NCBI GenBank assembly: GCA_938014915.1
Contig: CALLQQ010000055.1
Coordinates: 1 to 12,322 of the forward strand
DNA length: 12,322 nucleotides
Source: an uncultured Clostridia bacterium
GTDB lineage: Bacteria; Bacillota; Clostridia; Oscillospirales; Ruminococcaceae
Direction: 5' to 3'
The notes beneath the pieces were generated by a model that saw only the letters and a program-made list of their open reading frames with translations, searched no databases and had not been told where the DNA came from. Both the position numbers and the translations under genes were made by a program. Below, piece by piece: positions 1-7,436 of this stretch (within the stretch, counting starts at the first letter, position 1; the number at the start of each line of letters is the position of its first letter).

Positions 1-904
1 TCTCCTTCCCAGTTATCCCGATAAAAGTATCATCCATCGTGCCTCTAATTACTTCAAATCCGGAAATCTTATCTTTTATCATGGGGAGAATGGATAAAGA
101 GTCGAGCGTGCTTTTAAGTTTAATCACCACAATGCCGGACTCGACCTCATATGGAATATCGGCTTTATTAAGATATTGGCACAACTGCTCAATATCTAGT
201 GGGGTAATCCTTAATGCATCGTTGGAATAGCGCTCCCTTAATTGTGAGGGCGTACCCTTAGCGGAAATTTCACCATTGTCGATAACTATTAAGTAATCGG
301 CCTTCGCCGCCTCCTCCATATAATGCGTCGTGAGGAAAACAGTCATGCCGCTCCGTCTTTGCATTTCTTCAATAGTATCCCAAATGTTCTTTCTAGTTTG
401 CGGATCAAGACCTGTTGTAGGTTCATCAAGGAATAGAATTTTCGGTGTATTGATTAGCGCTCTTGCAATATCGGCACGTCTTTTCTGCCCGCCGGATAGC
501 TTGCCATACGGTCTATCTATGAAATCCCAAATGCCGGTAGCATCGGCTGCCGCCTTGACAGCATTTTTCATTTCTTTTTTGCTTAGTTTATAAAAATTCC
601 CCCGTATGGTCAAATTCTCTTTTACGCTCAGGAGGGAATCTAGCAATCCATCTTGAAAAACTACACCAATATCTGAGCGAATGCGGCTATCGTGCTTGCC
701 TAGATGATTACCATTAATTATGACTTCTCCTTCATCAGGTTTTAGCAATGTGCATATCATATCGATAGTGGTGGACTTCCCAGCGCCGTTCGGTCCGACG
801 AAGGCAAATAGCTTCCCCTTTTCGACATAGAAGTCAATTCCTTTTACAGCATCAATATCGCCATATGATTTCTTTAGATTCTTCACCTGAATTATCTTTT
901 CCAT
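1..904 (-). CDS. ABC-2 type transporter ATP-binding protein (C-terminus cut by window edge)
   Basis: This is the ATPase subunit of an ABC exporter of the DrrA/CcmA-like (ABC-2) class. It would power a separate membrane permease, probably encoded just beyond the left edge. About 301 codons are visible. Residues 37-45 form Walker A (GPNGAGKST), Q84 lies in the Q-loop, 136-140 are the LSGGQ signature, 156-161 (ILFLDE) are Walker B with the catalytic Glu, and a TTH H-loop follows. After the nucleotide-binding domain there is a C-terminal extension like those of drug- and antibiotic-export ATPases. The ATG at 904 is preceded by a GGGAGG ribosome binding site. No stop codon occurs before the edge, so the gene is partial. 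The family is certain. The substrate is not visible. Confidence 0.95.
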   Translation of the reverse strand, partial: MEKIIQVKNLKKSYGDIDAVKGIDFYVEKGKLFAFVGPNGAGKSTTIDMICTLLKPDEGEVIINGNHLGKHDSRIRSDIGVVFQDGLLDSLLSVKENLTIRGNFYKLSKKEMKNAVKAAADATGIWDFIDRPYGKLSGGQKRRADIARALINTPKILFLDEPTTGLDPQTRKNIWDTIEEMQRRSGMTVFLTTHYMEEAAKADYLIVIDNGEISAKGTPSQLRERYSNDALRITPLDIEQLCQYLNKADIPYEVESGIVVIKLKSTLDSLSILPMIKDKISGFEVIRGTMDDTFIGITGKE

Positions 905-955
905 TATGCCCTCCCTATTAGGTGTACTATTTTAAGATTAAATTGTTGCAATGCA

Positions 956-985
956 ATTTTACCACGGTGATGTTGTTTATGTCAA
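956..985 (-). promoter_or_regulatory. Putative sigma-A promoter of the ABC ATPase gene, with overlapping dyad
   Basis: Reading the minus strand, TTGACA (985-980) and TAAAAT (961-956) are separated by 18 bp, about 50 bp upstream of the ATG. An 11-bp perfect dyad, TTGCAATGCAA (946-956), abuts the -10 box and could be a repressor site. The hexamers are seen directly. Their use is inferred. Confidence 0.6.
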
Positions 986-1081
986 TGTTTATTTTTTTAT
1001 TAAATTAGTCATTACGCCAATTTCATCATAAATTCTTTTGAGCAACAACTTTAATGATGGCTGGGTAGGCAATAATTTGCA

Positions 1082-1111
1082 TTGAACTGTAATATTCTAG
1101 TTAGTTATGCT
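1082..1111 (+). promoter_or_regulatory. Weak candidate promoter for the DUF421 gene
   Basis: TTGAAC (1082-1087) and TATGCT (1106-1111) with an 18-bp spacer lie 35 bp upstream of the start codon. Both boxes deviate from consensus, so this is only a candidate. Confidence 0.3.
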
Positions 1112-1146
1112 AAAGCTAATTGTAAGACTAGCTAAAGGAGAATTAC

Positions 1147-1839
1147 ATGGTAATACTGAACATACTTTTAACTTCAATTGCATCGGTAGTAGTGCTATTC
1201 ATTCTAACAAAGTTAATGGGGAACAGGCAAATGTCCCAGCTCAGCTTATTCGATTACATCAACGGAATAACTATCGGGTCAATAGCTGCCGAGATGGCGA
1301 CGGCACTTGAAGACGATATTCTCAAGCCCTTGACAGCGATGATAGTGTATGCAGCGTTTACAATAGGATTCTCATATATAGGATTGAAATCGACTAAAGC
1401 ACGAAGATTCATAACGGGGAAGTCATTAGTACTACTCCATAAAGGCAAGCTTAATGAAGAAAACTTTAGAAAAGCAAAGATGGATATTAATGAATTCTTG
1501 ACCCAATGTAGGAATGCAGGATACTTCAATATTGCCGATTTGAATGCGGCTATACTAGAACCGAATGGGAAGATAAGCTTCCTCCCATTAGCGCTTAAAC
1601 GTCCAGTGAATCCAGCGGATATGGCTCTAAGTCCCGAGGAGGATGAGGTTCCCACATATATTGTACTAGATGGGAATATACTTGATGAAAGCTTGAAATC
1701 CACTGGCAACAATGAAAAGTGGCTGACAAAAGAATTAAAGAAGCAGGGGATTAGCGGCGTTGACGAAGTTATTCTTGCCATATGCGATAATAACAACAAT
1801 CTAACTGTGTATAAGAAGAATCAAAACGATATTCGGTAA
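1147..1839 (+). CDS. DUF421 family membrane protein (YetF-like)
   Basis: The 230-aa protein matches the DUF421/YetF family pattern. It has hydrophobic segments in the first 85 residues, with a GNRQMSQLSLFDYINGITIG signature at about 25-44. A soluble domain follows, in which a segment of the type INEFLTQCRNAG...LNAAILEPNGKISF is the conserved core of the family. The length is typical of the family (about 230 aa). A GGAG motif sits 6 bp before the ATG. Family members are membrane-anchored and several Bacillus paralogues are linked to sporulation or stress, but the biochemical role is not settled. The gene stands alone: it diverges from the ABC gene and converges on a ferritin-like gene. Confidence 0.88.
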   Translation: MVILNILLTSIASVVVLFILTKLMGNRQMSQLSLFDYINGITIGSIAAEMATALEDDILKPLTAMIVYAAFTIGFSYIGLKSTKARRFITGKSLVLLHKGKLNEENFRKAKMDINEFLTQCRNAGYFNIADLNAAILEPNGKISFLPLALKRPVNPADMALSPEEDEVPTYIVLDGNILDESLKSTGNNEKWLTKELKKQGISGVDEVILAICDNNNNLTVYKKNQNDIR

Positions 1840-1849
1840 AAAAGAATAA

Positions 1850-1885
1850 AAAATAAAAGGTATGGGATCCCATACCTTTTATTTT
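1850..1885. terminator. Bidirectional terminator: perfect 36-bp palindrome
   Basis: The sequence is perfectly self-complementary from 1850 to 1885, centred on GGGATCCC, with an A-run on the left and a T-run on the right. It therefore reads as a stem followed by U-rich RNA in both directions. It lies 10 bp after the DUF421 stop and 6 bp after the end of the minus-strand ferritin-like gene, so it can serve both. Confidence 0.88.
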
Positions 1886-1891
1886 GATGCA

Positions 1892-2287
1892 CTACTTCAT
1901 GAGCATATAAATCAAGTGTAATGCATGCACATTGTCATCAATTCCAGCTAGATAGAAAGTTGTCTTAAGTAATGTATTCCCTTTGGTTGTGATATATTCT
2001 TCAGAGTATTTCTTGTAATCCTTGCTTTCATTAAGTATCCTGCTGCGTAAAATTTCATTGAATGAACCCTTTAATGCAGGCAGTTTAACGACGGGATTAT
2101 AGTTGCGACCAGTCATCGATTTATAAATACGCTTGAATTCATTAGCGTGTGATCTATCATCGATGGACATTTCCATCAATAGCTTGCGGTAATTGCTATT
2201 TGGCGCTGTTTTAGCTAGTTCCGCATAGACTGCGCTATCACGTAATTCTGATTTTATATATTCCTCTAATCGTGCGGTAAGTGTCAT
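1892..2287 (-). CDS. Small ferritin-like (rubrerythrin-type) protein with DxxH motifs
   Basis: The 131-aa protein is all-helical and has the four-helix pattern of ferritin-like proteins. E14 and Y21 lie on helix A (SELRDSAVYAELAK). DDRSHA (43-48) occupies the usual DE-R-HA position on helix B, E87 lies on helix C (LNESKDY), and DDNVHALHL (117-125) on helix D. The normal ExxH ligand motif is DxxH in both halves (D44/H47 and D118/H121), so metal binding may be altered. It carries no rubredoxin domain. It would be cytosolic and could have a role in iron or peroxide handling. A GGGAGG lies 12 bp before the ATG, which is rather far. A nearer ATG at 2297 is out of frame. The gene stands alone. Confidence 0.75.
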   Translation of the reverse strand: MTLTARLEEYIKSELRDSAVYAELAKTAPNSNYRKLLMEMSIDDRSHANEFKRIYKSMTGRNYNPVVKLPALKGSFNEILRSRILNESKDYKKYSEEYITTKGNTLLKTTFYLAGIDDNVHALHLIYMLMK

Positions 2288-2459
2288 ATCTTGCCATATC
2301 CTCCCTTCAATTTCGGTCTAGTATACAATATGCAAATAAAAAGTAATTGATAAAGTAGTATTGCATTTGTTCATTTAAAAGAAGAAAAAATAAACTTTTA
2401 TCAAAATCACTTGACATGAAGTGCACTTGAGGGTATAAAATAATTAGGGAGGTATTTAT
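2288..2459. promoter_or_regulatory. Divergent promoter region between ferritin-like gene and MerR operon
   Basis: This 172-bp AT-rich spacer serves two genes. On the minus strand a TATACT (2325-2320) could be the -10 box of the ferritin-like gene, but I see no convincing -35. The rightward side carries the MerR-type promoter listed separately. No other gene or hairpin was found. Confidence 0.5.
2411..2441 (+). promoter_or_regulatory. MerR-type promoter with long spacer and internal dyad
   Basis: TTGACA (2411-2416) and TAAAAT (2436-2441) are 19 bp apart, and the AAGTGCACTT palindrome (2419-2428) lies between them. This is the layout of MerR-family controlled promoters, in which the bound activator untwists an over-long spacer. 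The sequence also resembles the operators of AdhR-like MerR regulators. A competing -10, TATAAA (2434-2439), would give a normal 17-bp spacer. The most likely regulator is the MerR protein encoded 19 bp downstream. Confidence 0.75.
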
Positions 2460-2852
2460 ATGACACTCACTATAAAGCAAGTTGCTAAAAAAATGGACCT
2501 GACGATATCGACCATCAGGTATTATGAAAAAGAGGGATTATTGCCCCCTGTTAAAAGGGATGAGGCTGGCAACAGAATGTTCGATGATGGGGATATTGAA
2601 TGGCTTAGCCTTATTTGCTGCTTAAGGAATACAGGTATGCCCGTAAAAAAGATTAAGCAATTTGTTGCGTGGAGCCTAGACGGCGACGAAACGTTAACGC
2701 AGCGCATTCAAATGCTAGAAGAACATCGTGCATCGGTAGATGAACAGCTTGAAACACTTACACATTATAAATGTTCTATTGAATGGAAAATAAATTATCA
2801 TAAAGAACTAAAAAAGAAATATGAGAATGGTGAAAAAAATGAAGAAGATTAA
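2460..2852 (+). CDS. MerR family transcriptional regulator (AdhR-like)
   Basis: The 130-aa protein is a DNA-binding regulator and first gene of a five-gene operon. Residues 4-24 form the winged-helix HTH (TIKQVAKKMDLTISTIRYYE), followed by the family's GLLPPVKRDEAGNR wing and a second HTH half (LICCLRNTGMPVKKIKQFV). A coiled-coil dimerisation helix runs from about 80 to 120. C54 and C108 are present, but no clear metal- or thiol-sensing cysteine cluster is seen. It matches the AdhR/aldehyde-responsive subgroup that often sits beside aldo/keto reductases, as it does here. AGGGAGG lies 7 bp before the ATG. It probably autoregulates from the 19-bp-spacer promoter just upstream. The inducer is unknown. 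Confidence 0.92.
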   Translation: MTLTIKQVAKKMDLTISTIRYYEKEGLLPPVKRDEAGNRMFDDGDIEWLSLICCLRNTGMPVKKIKQFVAWSLDGDETLTQRIQMLEEHRASVDEQLETLTHYKCSIEWKINYHKELKKKYENGEKNEED

Positions 2853-3372
2853 CACTAAAGAATTAGTTTTCGCAGCATTATTCCTAGCACTGGGTATCGC
2901 ATTGCCGCAACTTTTTGCCCGCAATCCTGAAATTGGGCAAATTGCACTGCCGATGCACTTCACAGTTATGCTATGCGGACTAATATGCGGCGCAAAGTAC
3001 GGCGGAATGTGCGGTGCGCTCACCCCGTTACTTAGCTCATTTTTTATAGGTAAGCCGCCTTTAATTCCAATTGGCATACCGATGATCTTTGAGCTATGCA
3101 CATATGGGATTATTATCGCACTAATCTATTCAAAGAGGAATGTGTACATATCGCTCATCGGCGCCATGATTGGCGGGCGAATTGTGTACGGAATAGCTAG
3201 TGCCATTGTCTTCGGCGTGAAGGGGATTCCATACGGATTCGAGGCATTCATTATAGCCAGCGTGGTCAAGCCTTTGCCCGGCATAATAGCACAAATCATC
3301 ATAATTCCCGTGGTAATGATCGCATTGACTAAGTCCGGCATTATCGCAAGAAAGGAAGCTGCAAATGGCTGA
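2839..3372 (+). CDS. ECF transporter S component (substrate unknown)
   Basis: This is a membrane substrate-binding subunit of an energy-coupling factor importer, which would use the shared EcfA/A'/T module encoded elsewhere. The 177-aa protein has about six hydrophobic helices. The N-terminus, TKELVFAALFLALGIALP, is the region that docks with EcfT in many S components. The segments PMHFTVMLCGLICGAKYG and PLLSSFFIGKPPLIPIGIPM are typical of the family. An ATG at 2821 is also in frame, but it lacks a ribosome binding site. GGTGA lies 5 bp before the 2839 ATG, so I prefer that one. Either start overlaps the MerR gene, which suggests translational coupling. The substrate (a vitamin or related small molecule) cannot be told from the sequence. 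Confidence 0.85.
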   Translation: MKKINTKELVFAALFLALGIALPQLFARNPEIGQIALPMHFTVMLCGLICGAKYGGMCGALTPLLSSFFIGKPPLIPIGIPMIFELCTYGIIIALIYSKRNVYISLIGAMIGGRIVYGIASAIVFGVKGIPYGFEAFIIASVVKPLPGIIAQIIIIPVVMIALTKSGIIARKEAANG

Positions 3373-3841
3373 AGTTATGATATTAATCGGTCGCATCGCC
3401 AGCGGTAAGACGCATTATGCGAAAGAACTAAAAAAAGAGAAAGAGCTAATGCTCCTATCGTGCGACGATTTAATGCTCACTTTGTTCGACGGTTGCCTTG
3501 GCGAGAAGCATAGTAACATCGAAGAGAGGTGTTATACCTTTTTATTTGGTCAAGCTGAGCAATTAATCGAGATGGGCATTGATGTAGCACTTGACTTTGG
3601 ATTTTGGTCCGCCAAGTCTAGGAAGAATGTACAAGAGTATTTTAAATCGAGAAACATTAAAACTACGACAATTTACTTTAATCCGCCTAAAGAAGTCAGG
3701 GAATCACGTCTTGCAAAGCGTAATAAGCAGCTATCGAGTTCGACAAGGCGGGAATATATTATAGAGCCGCCATTATTAGAAAAGTTAGATGCTAAATTTG
3801 AAGAACCGACGAGTGAAGAATACGATCATGTAATTGTGTGA
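3365..3841 (+). CDS. Small P-loop kinase-like ATPase (AAA_33 / zeta-like fold)
   Basis: The 158-aa protein has Walker A GRIASGKT (9-16), a CDDLMLTLF segment (33-41) that in this family supplies the acidic substrate or base residue, and a DVALDFGFW strand. A lid-like RLAKRNKQ region with several Arg/Lys follows, then the FEEPTSEEYD tail typical of these clostridial proteins. This is the layout of small-molecule or nucleoside-type kinases of the AAA_33/zeta group. The start overlaps the S-component stop by 8 bp (ATGGCTGA), so the two genes are translationally coupled. Phosphorylation of the imported compound is a reasonable inference, but the substrate is unknown. A toxin role is unlikely, as there is no partner antitoxin. 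Confidence 0.8.
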   Translation: MAEVMILIGRIASGKTHYAKELKKEKELMLLSCDDLMLTLFDGCLGEKHSNIEERCYTFLFGQAEQLIEMGIDVALDFGFWSAKSRKNVQEYFKSRNIKTTTIYFNPPKEVRESRLAKRNKQLSSSTRREYIIEPPLLEKLDAKFEEPTSEEYDHVIV

Positions 3842-3852
3842 ATGGAGGAAAT

Positions 3853-4992
3853 ATGTTAAAAAGAAGATACAAGAATACTGATGAATTTGTCACGGTTCTA
3901 GGATTGGGATGCATGAGATTCCCGATAAAGAACATTGACGGTAAAGAAGAAATCGATAAAGAAAAGGCACAGGAAATAGTGGATTATGCTATGGAGAGCG
4001 GCATAAATTACTATGATACTGCTTATATGTATCACGATGGAAAATCCGAGCAATTCATGGGCGAGGCACTTGCTAAATATCCACGTGATAGCTATAATAT
4101 TGTAACCAAACTCCCAATTTGGTTAGTGGATAAGAAAGAAGATATGCAAAGGGTATTCGATGAGCAGTTAAAGAATTTGCGAGTTGATTATTTTGATTAT
4201 TATCTTCTTCATGCGCTAGGCAGGGGGAATTTTGACAAATGCCTTGATTTCGGCGCATATGAATTCCTGTTGAAAATGAAAGAGCAGGGCAAAATTAGAA
4301 AGCTGGGATTCTCATTCCACGACACACCCGAAGTATTACAGGAAATTGTAGATACATATGAATGGGACTTTGCCCAGTTGCAAATTAACTACCTTGATTG
4401 GGAGATGCAGGACGCAAAGCGACAATATGAAATTCTAGAGGAAAACGGTATTCCATGTATAGTGATGGAGCCTGTTCGGGGCGGCACATTAGCCAGTCCA
4501 TGCGAAAAAGCGAATGAGATCTTCCTCAATGCTAGACCGGACAAAAGCATTGCTTCATGGGCGATTAGATATGTAACCAGCTTGCCCAATGTCCTTGTAG
4601 TTCTAAGTGGAATGTCTACAATGGAGCAGCTTAAAGATAATGTTGCGACAATGACGGATTTTGAACCGCTAACTGAAAAAGACCATGAAGTGATTGAACA
4701 AGCAGTCGAGGCATATAGGACTAAAGACGTTGTCCCGTGTACGGCTTGCAGATATTGCATGGATTGCCCAGTTGGGGTGGATATACCGGAGATGTTCAAG
4801 CTTTATAATGAATATGCGGTAGATGCCGATAAGAATGCGTATTGGGATGCTTATTCTAAGACTGATGAAAGCATTAGAGCGCATAATTGCATTGCTTGCG
4901 GACAATGCGTCGATCCTTGCCCGCAACATATCGATATTCCGAGCAAACTAGAGATGATTAATGAAATTATAAAGGGAATCAATGAAGAATAA
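3853..4992 (+). CDS. Aldo/keto reductase with C-terminal 4Fe-4S ferredoxin domain
   Basis: The 379-aa protein has a TIM-barrel reductase domain (about 1-285). The AKR tetrad is complete: D55, Y60, K86 and H120. A C-terminal domain carries two 4Fe-4S motifs: C296-C299-C302-C305 (Cx2Cx2Cx2CP) and C346-C349-C352-C356P (Cx2Cx2Cx3CP). Reductases of this type are common in Clostridia and are thought to reduce carbonyl compounds, with electrons from NAD(P)H and/or ferredoxin. They would be cytosolic. A GTG start at 3838 is possible, but the ATG at 3853 has GGAGG (3844-3848) at correct spacing and begins with the family's MLKRRYK-type N-terminus, so I use it. The gene lies 11 bp after the kinase gene in the MerR operon. 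Confidence 0.94.
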   Translation: MLKRRYKNTDEFVTVLGLGCMRFPIKNIDGKEEIDKEKAQEIVDYAMESGINYYDTAYMYHDGKSEQFMGEALAKYPRDSYNIVTKLPIWLVDKKEDMQRVFDEQLKNLRVDYFDYYLLHALGRGNFDKCLDFGAYEFLLKMKEQGKIRKLGFSFHDTPEVLQEIVDTYEWDFAQLQINYLDWEMQDAKRQYEILEENGIPCIVMEPVRGGTLASPCEKANEIFLNARPDKSIASWAIRYVTSLPNVLVVLSGMSTMEQLKDNVATMTDFEPLTEKDHEVIEQAVEAYRTKDVVPCTACRYCMDCPVGVDIPEMFKLYNEYAVDADKNAYWDAYSKTDESIRAHNCIACGQCVDPCPQHIDIPSKLEMINEIIKGINEE

Positions 4993-4999
4993 TAACTAG

Positions 5000-5746
5000 A
5001 TGAGTGATACTATGGTAGATGTCAAGGGCAAATGGGCGCTAATTACTGGCGCAAGTAGGGGAGTCGGCGAGAAAATCGCAACATTCATGGCTAGCAAAGG
5101 TTGCAACCTTATCTTGCACAGCAGGAGCACTGAGCATACTAAATTGCTAGAGCAGGAGATAAAAGCATTGGGGGTAGAAGTATATAGTGTTGAGGCGGAA
5201 CTATCCGACAACGATGCAGTTGTGAGAATGCTTGATGAAATCGAGGATAAAGGCACGCAGGTCGATATAGTATTCAATAATGCAGCAGTGCAAATTGCAT
5301 ATAGGAACGATTATTGGATGACTCCTATCCAGGATTTTGATATTAGCTTCAAGATTAATTTCATCGCCATCACTACAATTTGCTATCGCTTAATGCCGAA
5401 AATGATTGAGCGGGGATTCGGTCGTGTAATTAATACTACTAGCGGAATTAAGGACGAGCCTGAGCAGGCGGCGTATTCAGCGAGCAAGGCGGCACTTGAT
5501 AAATTCACTAAGGATTTAGCCAGTGTAGTTGATGGAACAGATGTAATGATTAACATCACCGATCCAGGTTGGTGTAGGACGGATTTAGGTGGTCCCCATG
5601 CGCCGAATTCCGTTGATAGTGTATTGCCGGGAATCGTCGTCGGCGCATTTATAAATGATAAAAAGAGCGGCAGGTTATTACCGGCGCAGGATTATACCGG
5701 CATGACGCTTGAGGAAGCAGTTGAAAAGGCACATACTATTAAGTAA
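5000..5746 (+). CDS. Short-chain dehydrogenase/reductase (SDR, classical type)
   Basis: The 248-aa protein is an NAD(P)-dependent oxidoreductase with a complete classical SDR set: TGASRGVG (16-23, cofactor binding), NNAA (93-96), and the catalytic N120, S148, Y159 and K163 (YSASK). A PGWCRTDLGG segment follows, and the C-terminus ends in a short tail. R20 in the glycine motif suggests, but does not prove, NADP preference. It is the last gene of the MerR operon, 7 bp after the aldo/keto reductase. The ATG at 5000 lacks a clear ribosome binding site. The ATG at 5012 is an alternative that would remove four residues. The substrate is unknown, though pairing with an aldo/keto reductase under MerR suggests a carbonyl or aldehyde substrate. 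Confidence 0.93.
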   Translation: MSDTMVDVKGKWALITGASRGVGEKIATFMASKGCNLILHSRSTEHTKLLEQEIKALGVEVYSVEAELSDNDAVVRMLDEIEDKGTQVDIVFNNAAVQIAYRNDYWMTPIQDFDISFKINFIAITTICYRLMPKMIERGFGRVINTTSGIKDEPEQAAYSASKAALDKFTKDLASVVDGTDVMINITDPGWCRTDLGGPHAPNSVDSVLPGIVVGAFINDKKSGRLLPAQDYTGMTLEEAVEKAHTIK

Positions 5747-5777
5747 ATTCCACCTATAAGTAATGAAATACAGAGGA

Positions 5778-5815
5778 AAATCCCCATTCTAGCAATGAAG
5801 CTAGAATGGGGATTT
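5778..5815. terminator. Strong terminator hairpin between convergent genes
   Basis: A perfect 16-bp stem (5778-5793 with 5800-5815) is closed by the 6-nt loop AATGAA. It ends the MerR operon 31 bp after the SDR stop. An A-run on the left means it also reads as a terminator for the minus-strand lipoprotein gene. A second, smaller hairpin (AACTAACT / AGTTAGTT, 5824-5831 with 5837-5844) sits between it and that gene's stop codon. Confidence 0.85.
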
Positions 5816-5846
5816 CTATTGTTAACTAACTCATAAAGTTAGTTTG

Positions 5847-7436
5847 CTATTTTAGTTTTACATCAATTGAAACACGGTTATCAAATGATGCCTTAATTGC
5901 AGCAACAATGTCGCCATGGCTATCGTTAAGGCTCATTGTAGCGCCCGTAACAACGTCGGCAAGCATTTCCTTCTCATCGTCGCTAAGTGCGTTATACTTG
6001 CTTGCGTCCTTATCTTCGGTCGAATCAGCTTTTAGCGGTCTGCCATTAATGTCGGAACAGTATTTCTTGAACCAATCTTCAACTTCGTCAACTGTTTTGC
6101 CAACGAATACTTTTTCAAAAGCATCCATTTGCTCCGCCCATGTGCCCGTACCCATTTTGTAGGTTTCGCCACGTTCTCTCTTTGTTTTCCATCCAGCAAT
6201 TTCGTCTAGATAGTTATCGTCCGTAACATTGTCATTGGAATTTGGATACCCAGCGAATTTAGGCATATCATCACTATCATAGTTAGGTGAGGCAACTTCC
6301 ATTTGGTCAACATGGATAGCTACAATCTTACCATCATTATCAAATAATGTGTTAGCAAATACTTGGTTAAAGCTATATACAGGAACATCTTTATCATCTG
6401 TGCCAGGTCCTAGACGTCCCATATTACTAATACCAATTCCTAGCCCTGTTGCACCCTCAATTTCAAGTCCTACCTTGTTATCGAAGGCATTTTTGATAGC
6501 AGCGACAATGTCACCATGGCTATCGTTAAGGCTCATTGTAGCACCCGTAACAACATCGGCAAGCATATCTTTTTCATCGTCGGTCAGTGCATTGTATTTC
6601 TCTACATCTTTGTCTTCGGTTGAATCAGCCTTTAGTGGTCTACCGTTAATATCGGAACAGTATTTCTTGAACCAATCTTCAACTTCGCCAACGGTTTTAC
6701 CAACGAATACTTTTTCAAAAGCATCCATTTGCTCCGCCCATGTACCTGTTCCCATTTTATAGGTTTCGCCACGGTCTCTTTTTGTTTTCCATGTACTAAT
6801 TTCAGTCATGAAATTATCTTCAGTATCATCGGAATAGATGCTGCCTTGTCCAGGGAATCCGCTGAATTCAGGCATACCCTCACCATCATAGTTAGGGGTA
6901 GCAACCTCTATTTGGTCAACATGAATAGCAATGATTTTATCATTTTCATCGAATAGAACATTTGCGAGAACTTGGTTAAAGCTATATACTGGAACATCTT
7001 TATCATCTGTGCCAGGTCCGATGCGTCCCATATTTGAAATACCAAATCCTTGGAACACATTCGCTGCAATAACTTCATCGGGATCTTCTGTATCCTTTAC
7101 AATTGGATACGGATATTTTTCCGGATCAAGCGCATTGTTTACAGCATAAATAATTGCCTTACTTGTAACGGTAGCACCAGTTACTACATCTACATCAGTT
7201 GAATTCGCTTTTACGATAGCGTCGGGAATTTCATCAAATGCTGGTTTTGCAACTTCTTGTGTTTCCTTGTCGCCCTCAACTTTAACCGATGTAATTTTAT
7301 CTCCCTTTTTCTTAACAGTAACAGTGACAAGTCCGCCATATCCGTCGGCTTTTCCTGTTAAAGTTTCGGCTCCACCGCAAGCAGTAAAACCGATAGTGAT
7401 TGCCATGCATAGCAATACTGCTAGTATCTTTTTCAT
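5847..7436 (-). CDS. FMN-binding lipoprotein with two large internal repeats
   Basis: The 529-aa protein is probably anchored outside the membrane: residues 1-19 are a signal peptide and C20 sits in the lipobox FTAC-GG. Residues about 25-103 form an FMN_bind domain ending in DVDVVTGATVTS (81-92), where the Thr of TGAT is the kind of residue that ApbE covalently flavinylates. Two near-identical repeats follow (about 131-320 and 334-520). Each starts with GISNMGR-GPGTDDKDVPVYSFNQV, contains a WKTKR-RGETYKMGTGTWAEQ block, and ends with DVVTGATMSLNDSHGDIVAAI (TGAT at 297-300 and 497-500). Family members such as the PplA-like proteins carry electrons outside the cell. That role here is inferred. 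GGGAG lies 7 bp before the ATG. No ApbE gene is in the window. Confidence 0.88.
   Translation of the reverse strand: MKKILAVLLCMAITIGFTACGGAETLTGKADGYGGLVTVTVKKKGDKITSVKVEGDKETQEVAKPAFDEIPDAIVKANSTDVDVVTGATVTSKAIIYAVNNALDPEKYPYPIVKDTEDPDEVIAANVFQGFGISNMGRIGPGTDDKDVPVYSFNQVLANVLFDENDKIIAIHVDQIEVATPNYDGEGMPEFSGFPGQGSIYSDDTEDNFMTEISTWKTKRDRGETYKMGTGTWAEQMDAFEKVFVGKTVGEVEDWFKKYCSDINGRPLKADSTEDKDVEKYNALTDDEKDMLADVVTGATMSLNDSHGDIVAAIKNAFDNKVGLEIEGATGLGIGISNMGRLGPGTDDKDVPVYSFNQVFANTLFDNDGKIVAIHVDQMEVASPNYDSDDMPKFAGYPNSNDNVTDDNYLDEIAGWKTKRERGETYKMGTGTWAEQMDAFEKVFVGKTVDEVEDWFKKYCSDINGRPLKADSTEDKDASKYNALSDDEKEMLADVVTGATMSLNDSHGDIVAAIKASFDNRVSIDVKLK
5889..7044. repeat. Two copies of a ~600-bp tandem coding repeat
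   Basis: The two copies encode residues about 131-320 and 334-520 of the lipoprotein. Downstream parts are offset by exactly 600 bp and upstream parts by 609 bp, a 9-bp (3-codon) difference that falls in the variable linker near the NDNV/SDDT residues. Over the aligned stretch 5911-6180 versus 6511-6780 I count 33 mismatches in 270 bp (about 88% identity), mostly at third codon positions. Confidence 0.9.

Noticed and set aside
1254..1799. 181-aa open frame opposite the DUF421 gene
   Set aside because: It is the antisense shadow of a gene with clear family signatures, and has no site or domain of its own.
3365..3841. Zeta-type toxin
   Set aside because: The fold is similar, but no epsilon-like antitoxin is nearby and the gene is embedded in a metabolic operon.
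6349..6762. 137-aa plus-strand frame and similar frames at 5908 and 6931
   Set aside because: They are antisense shadows of the lipoprotein, and they resemble each other only because the gene is internally repeated.
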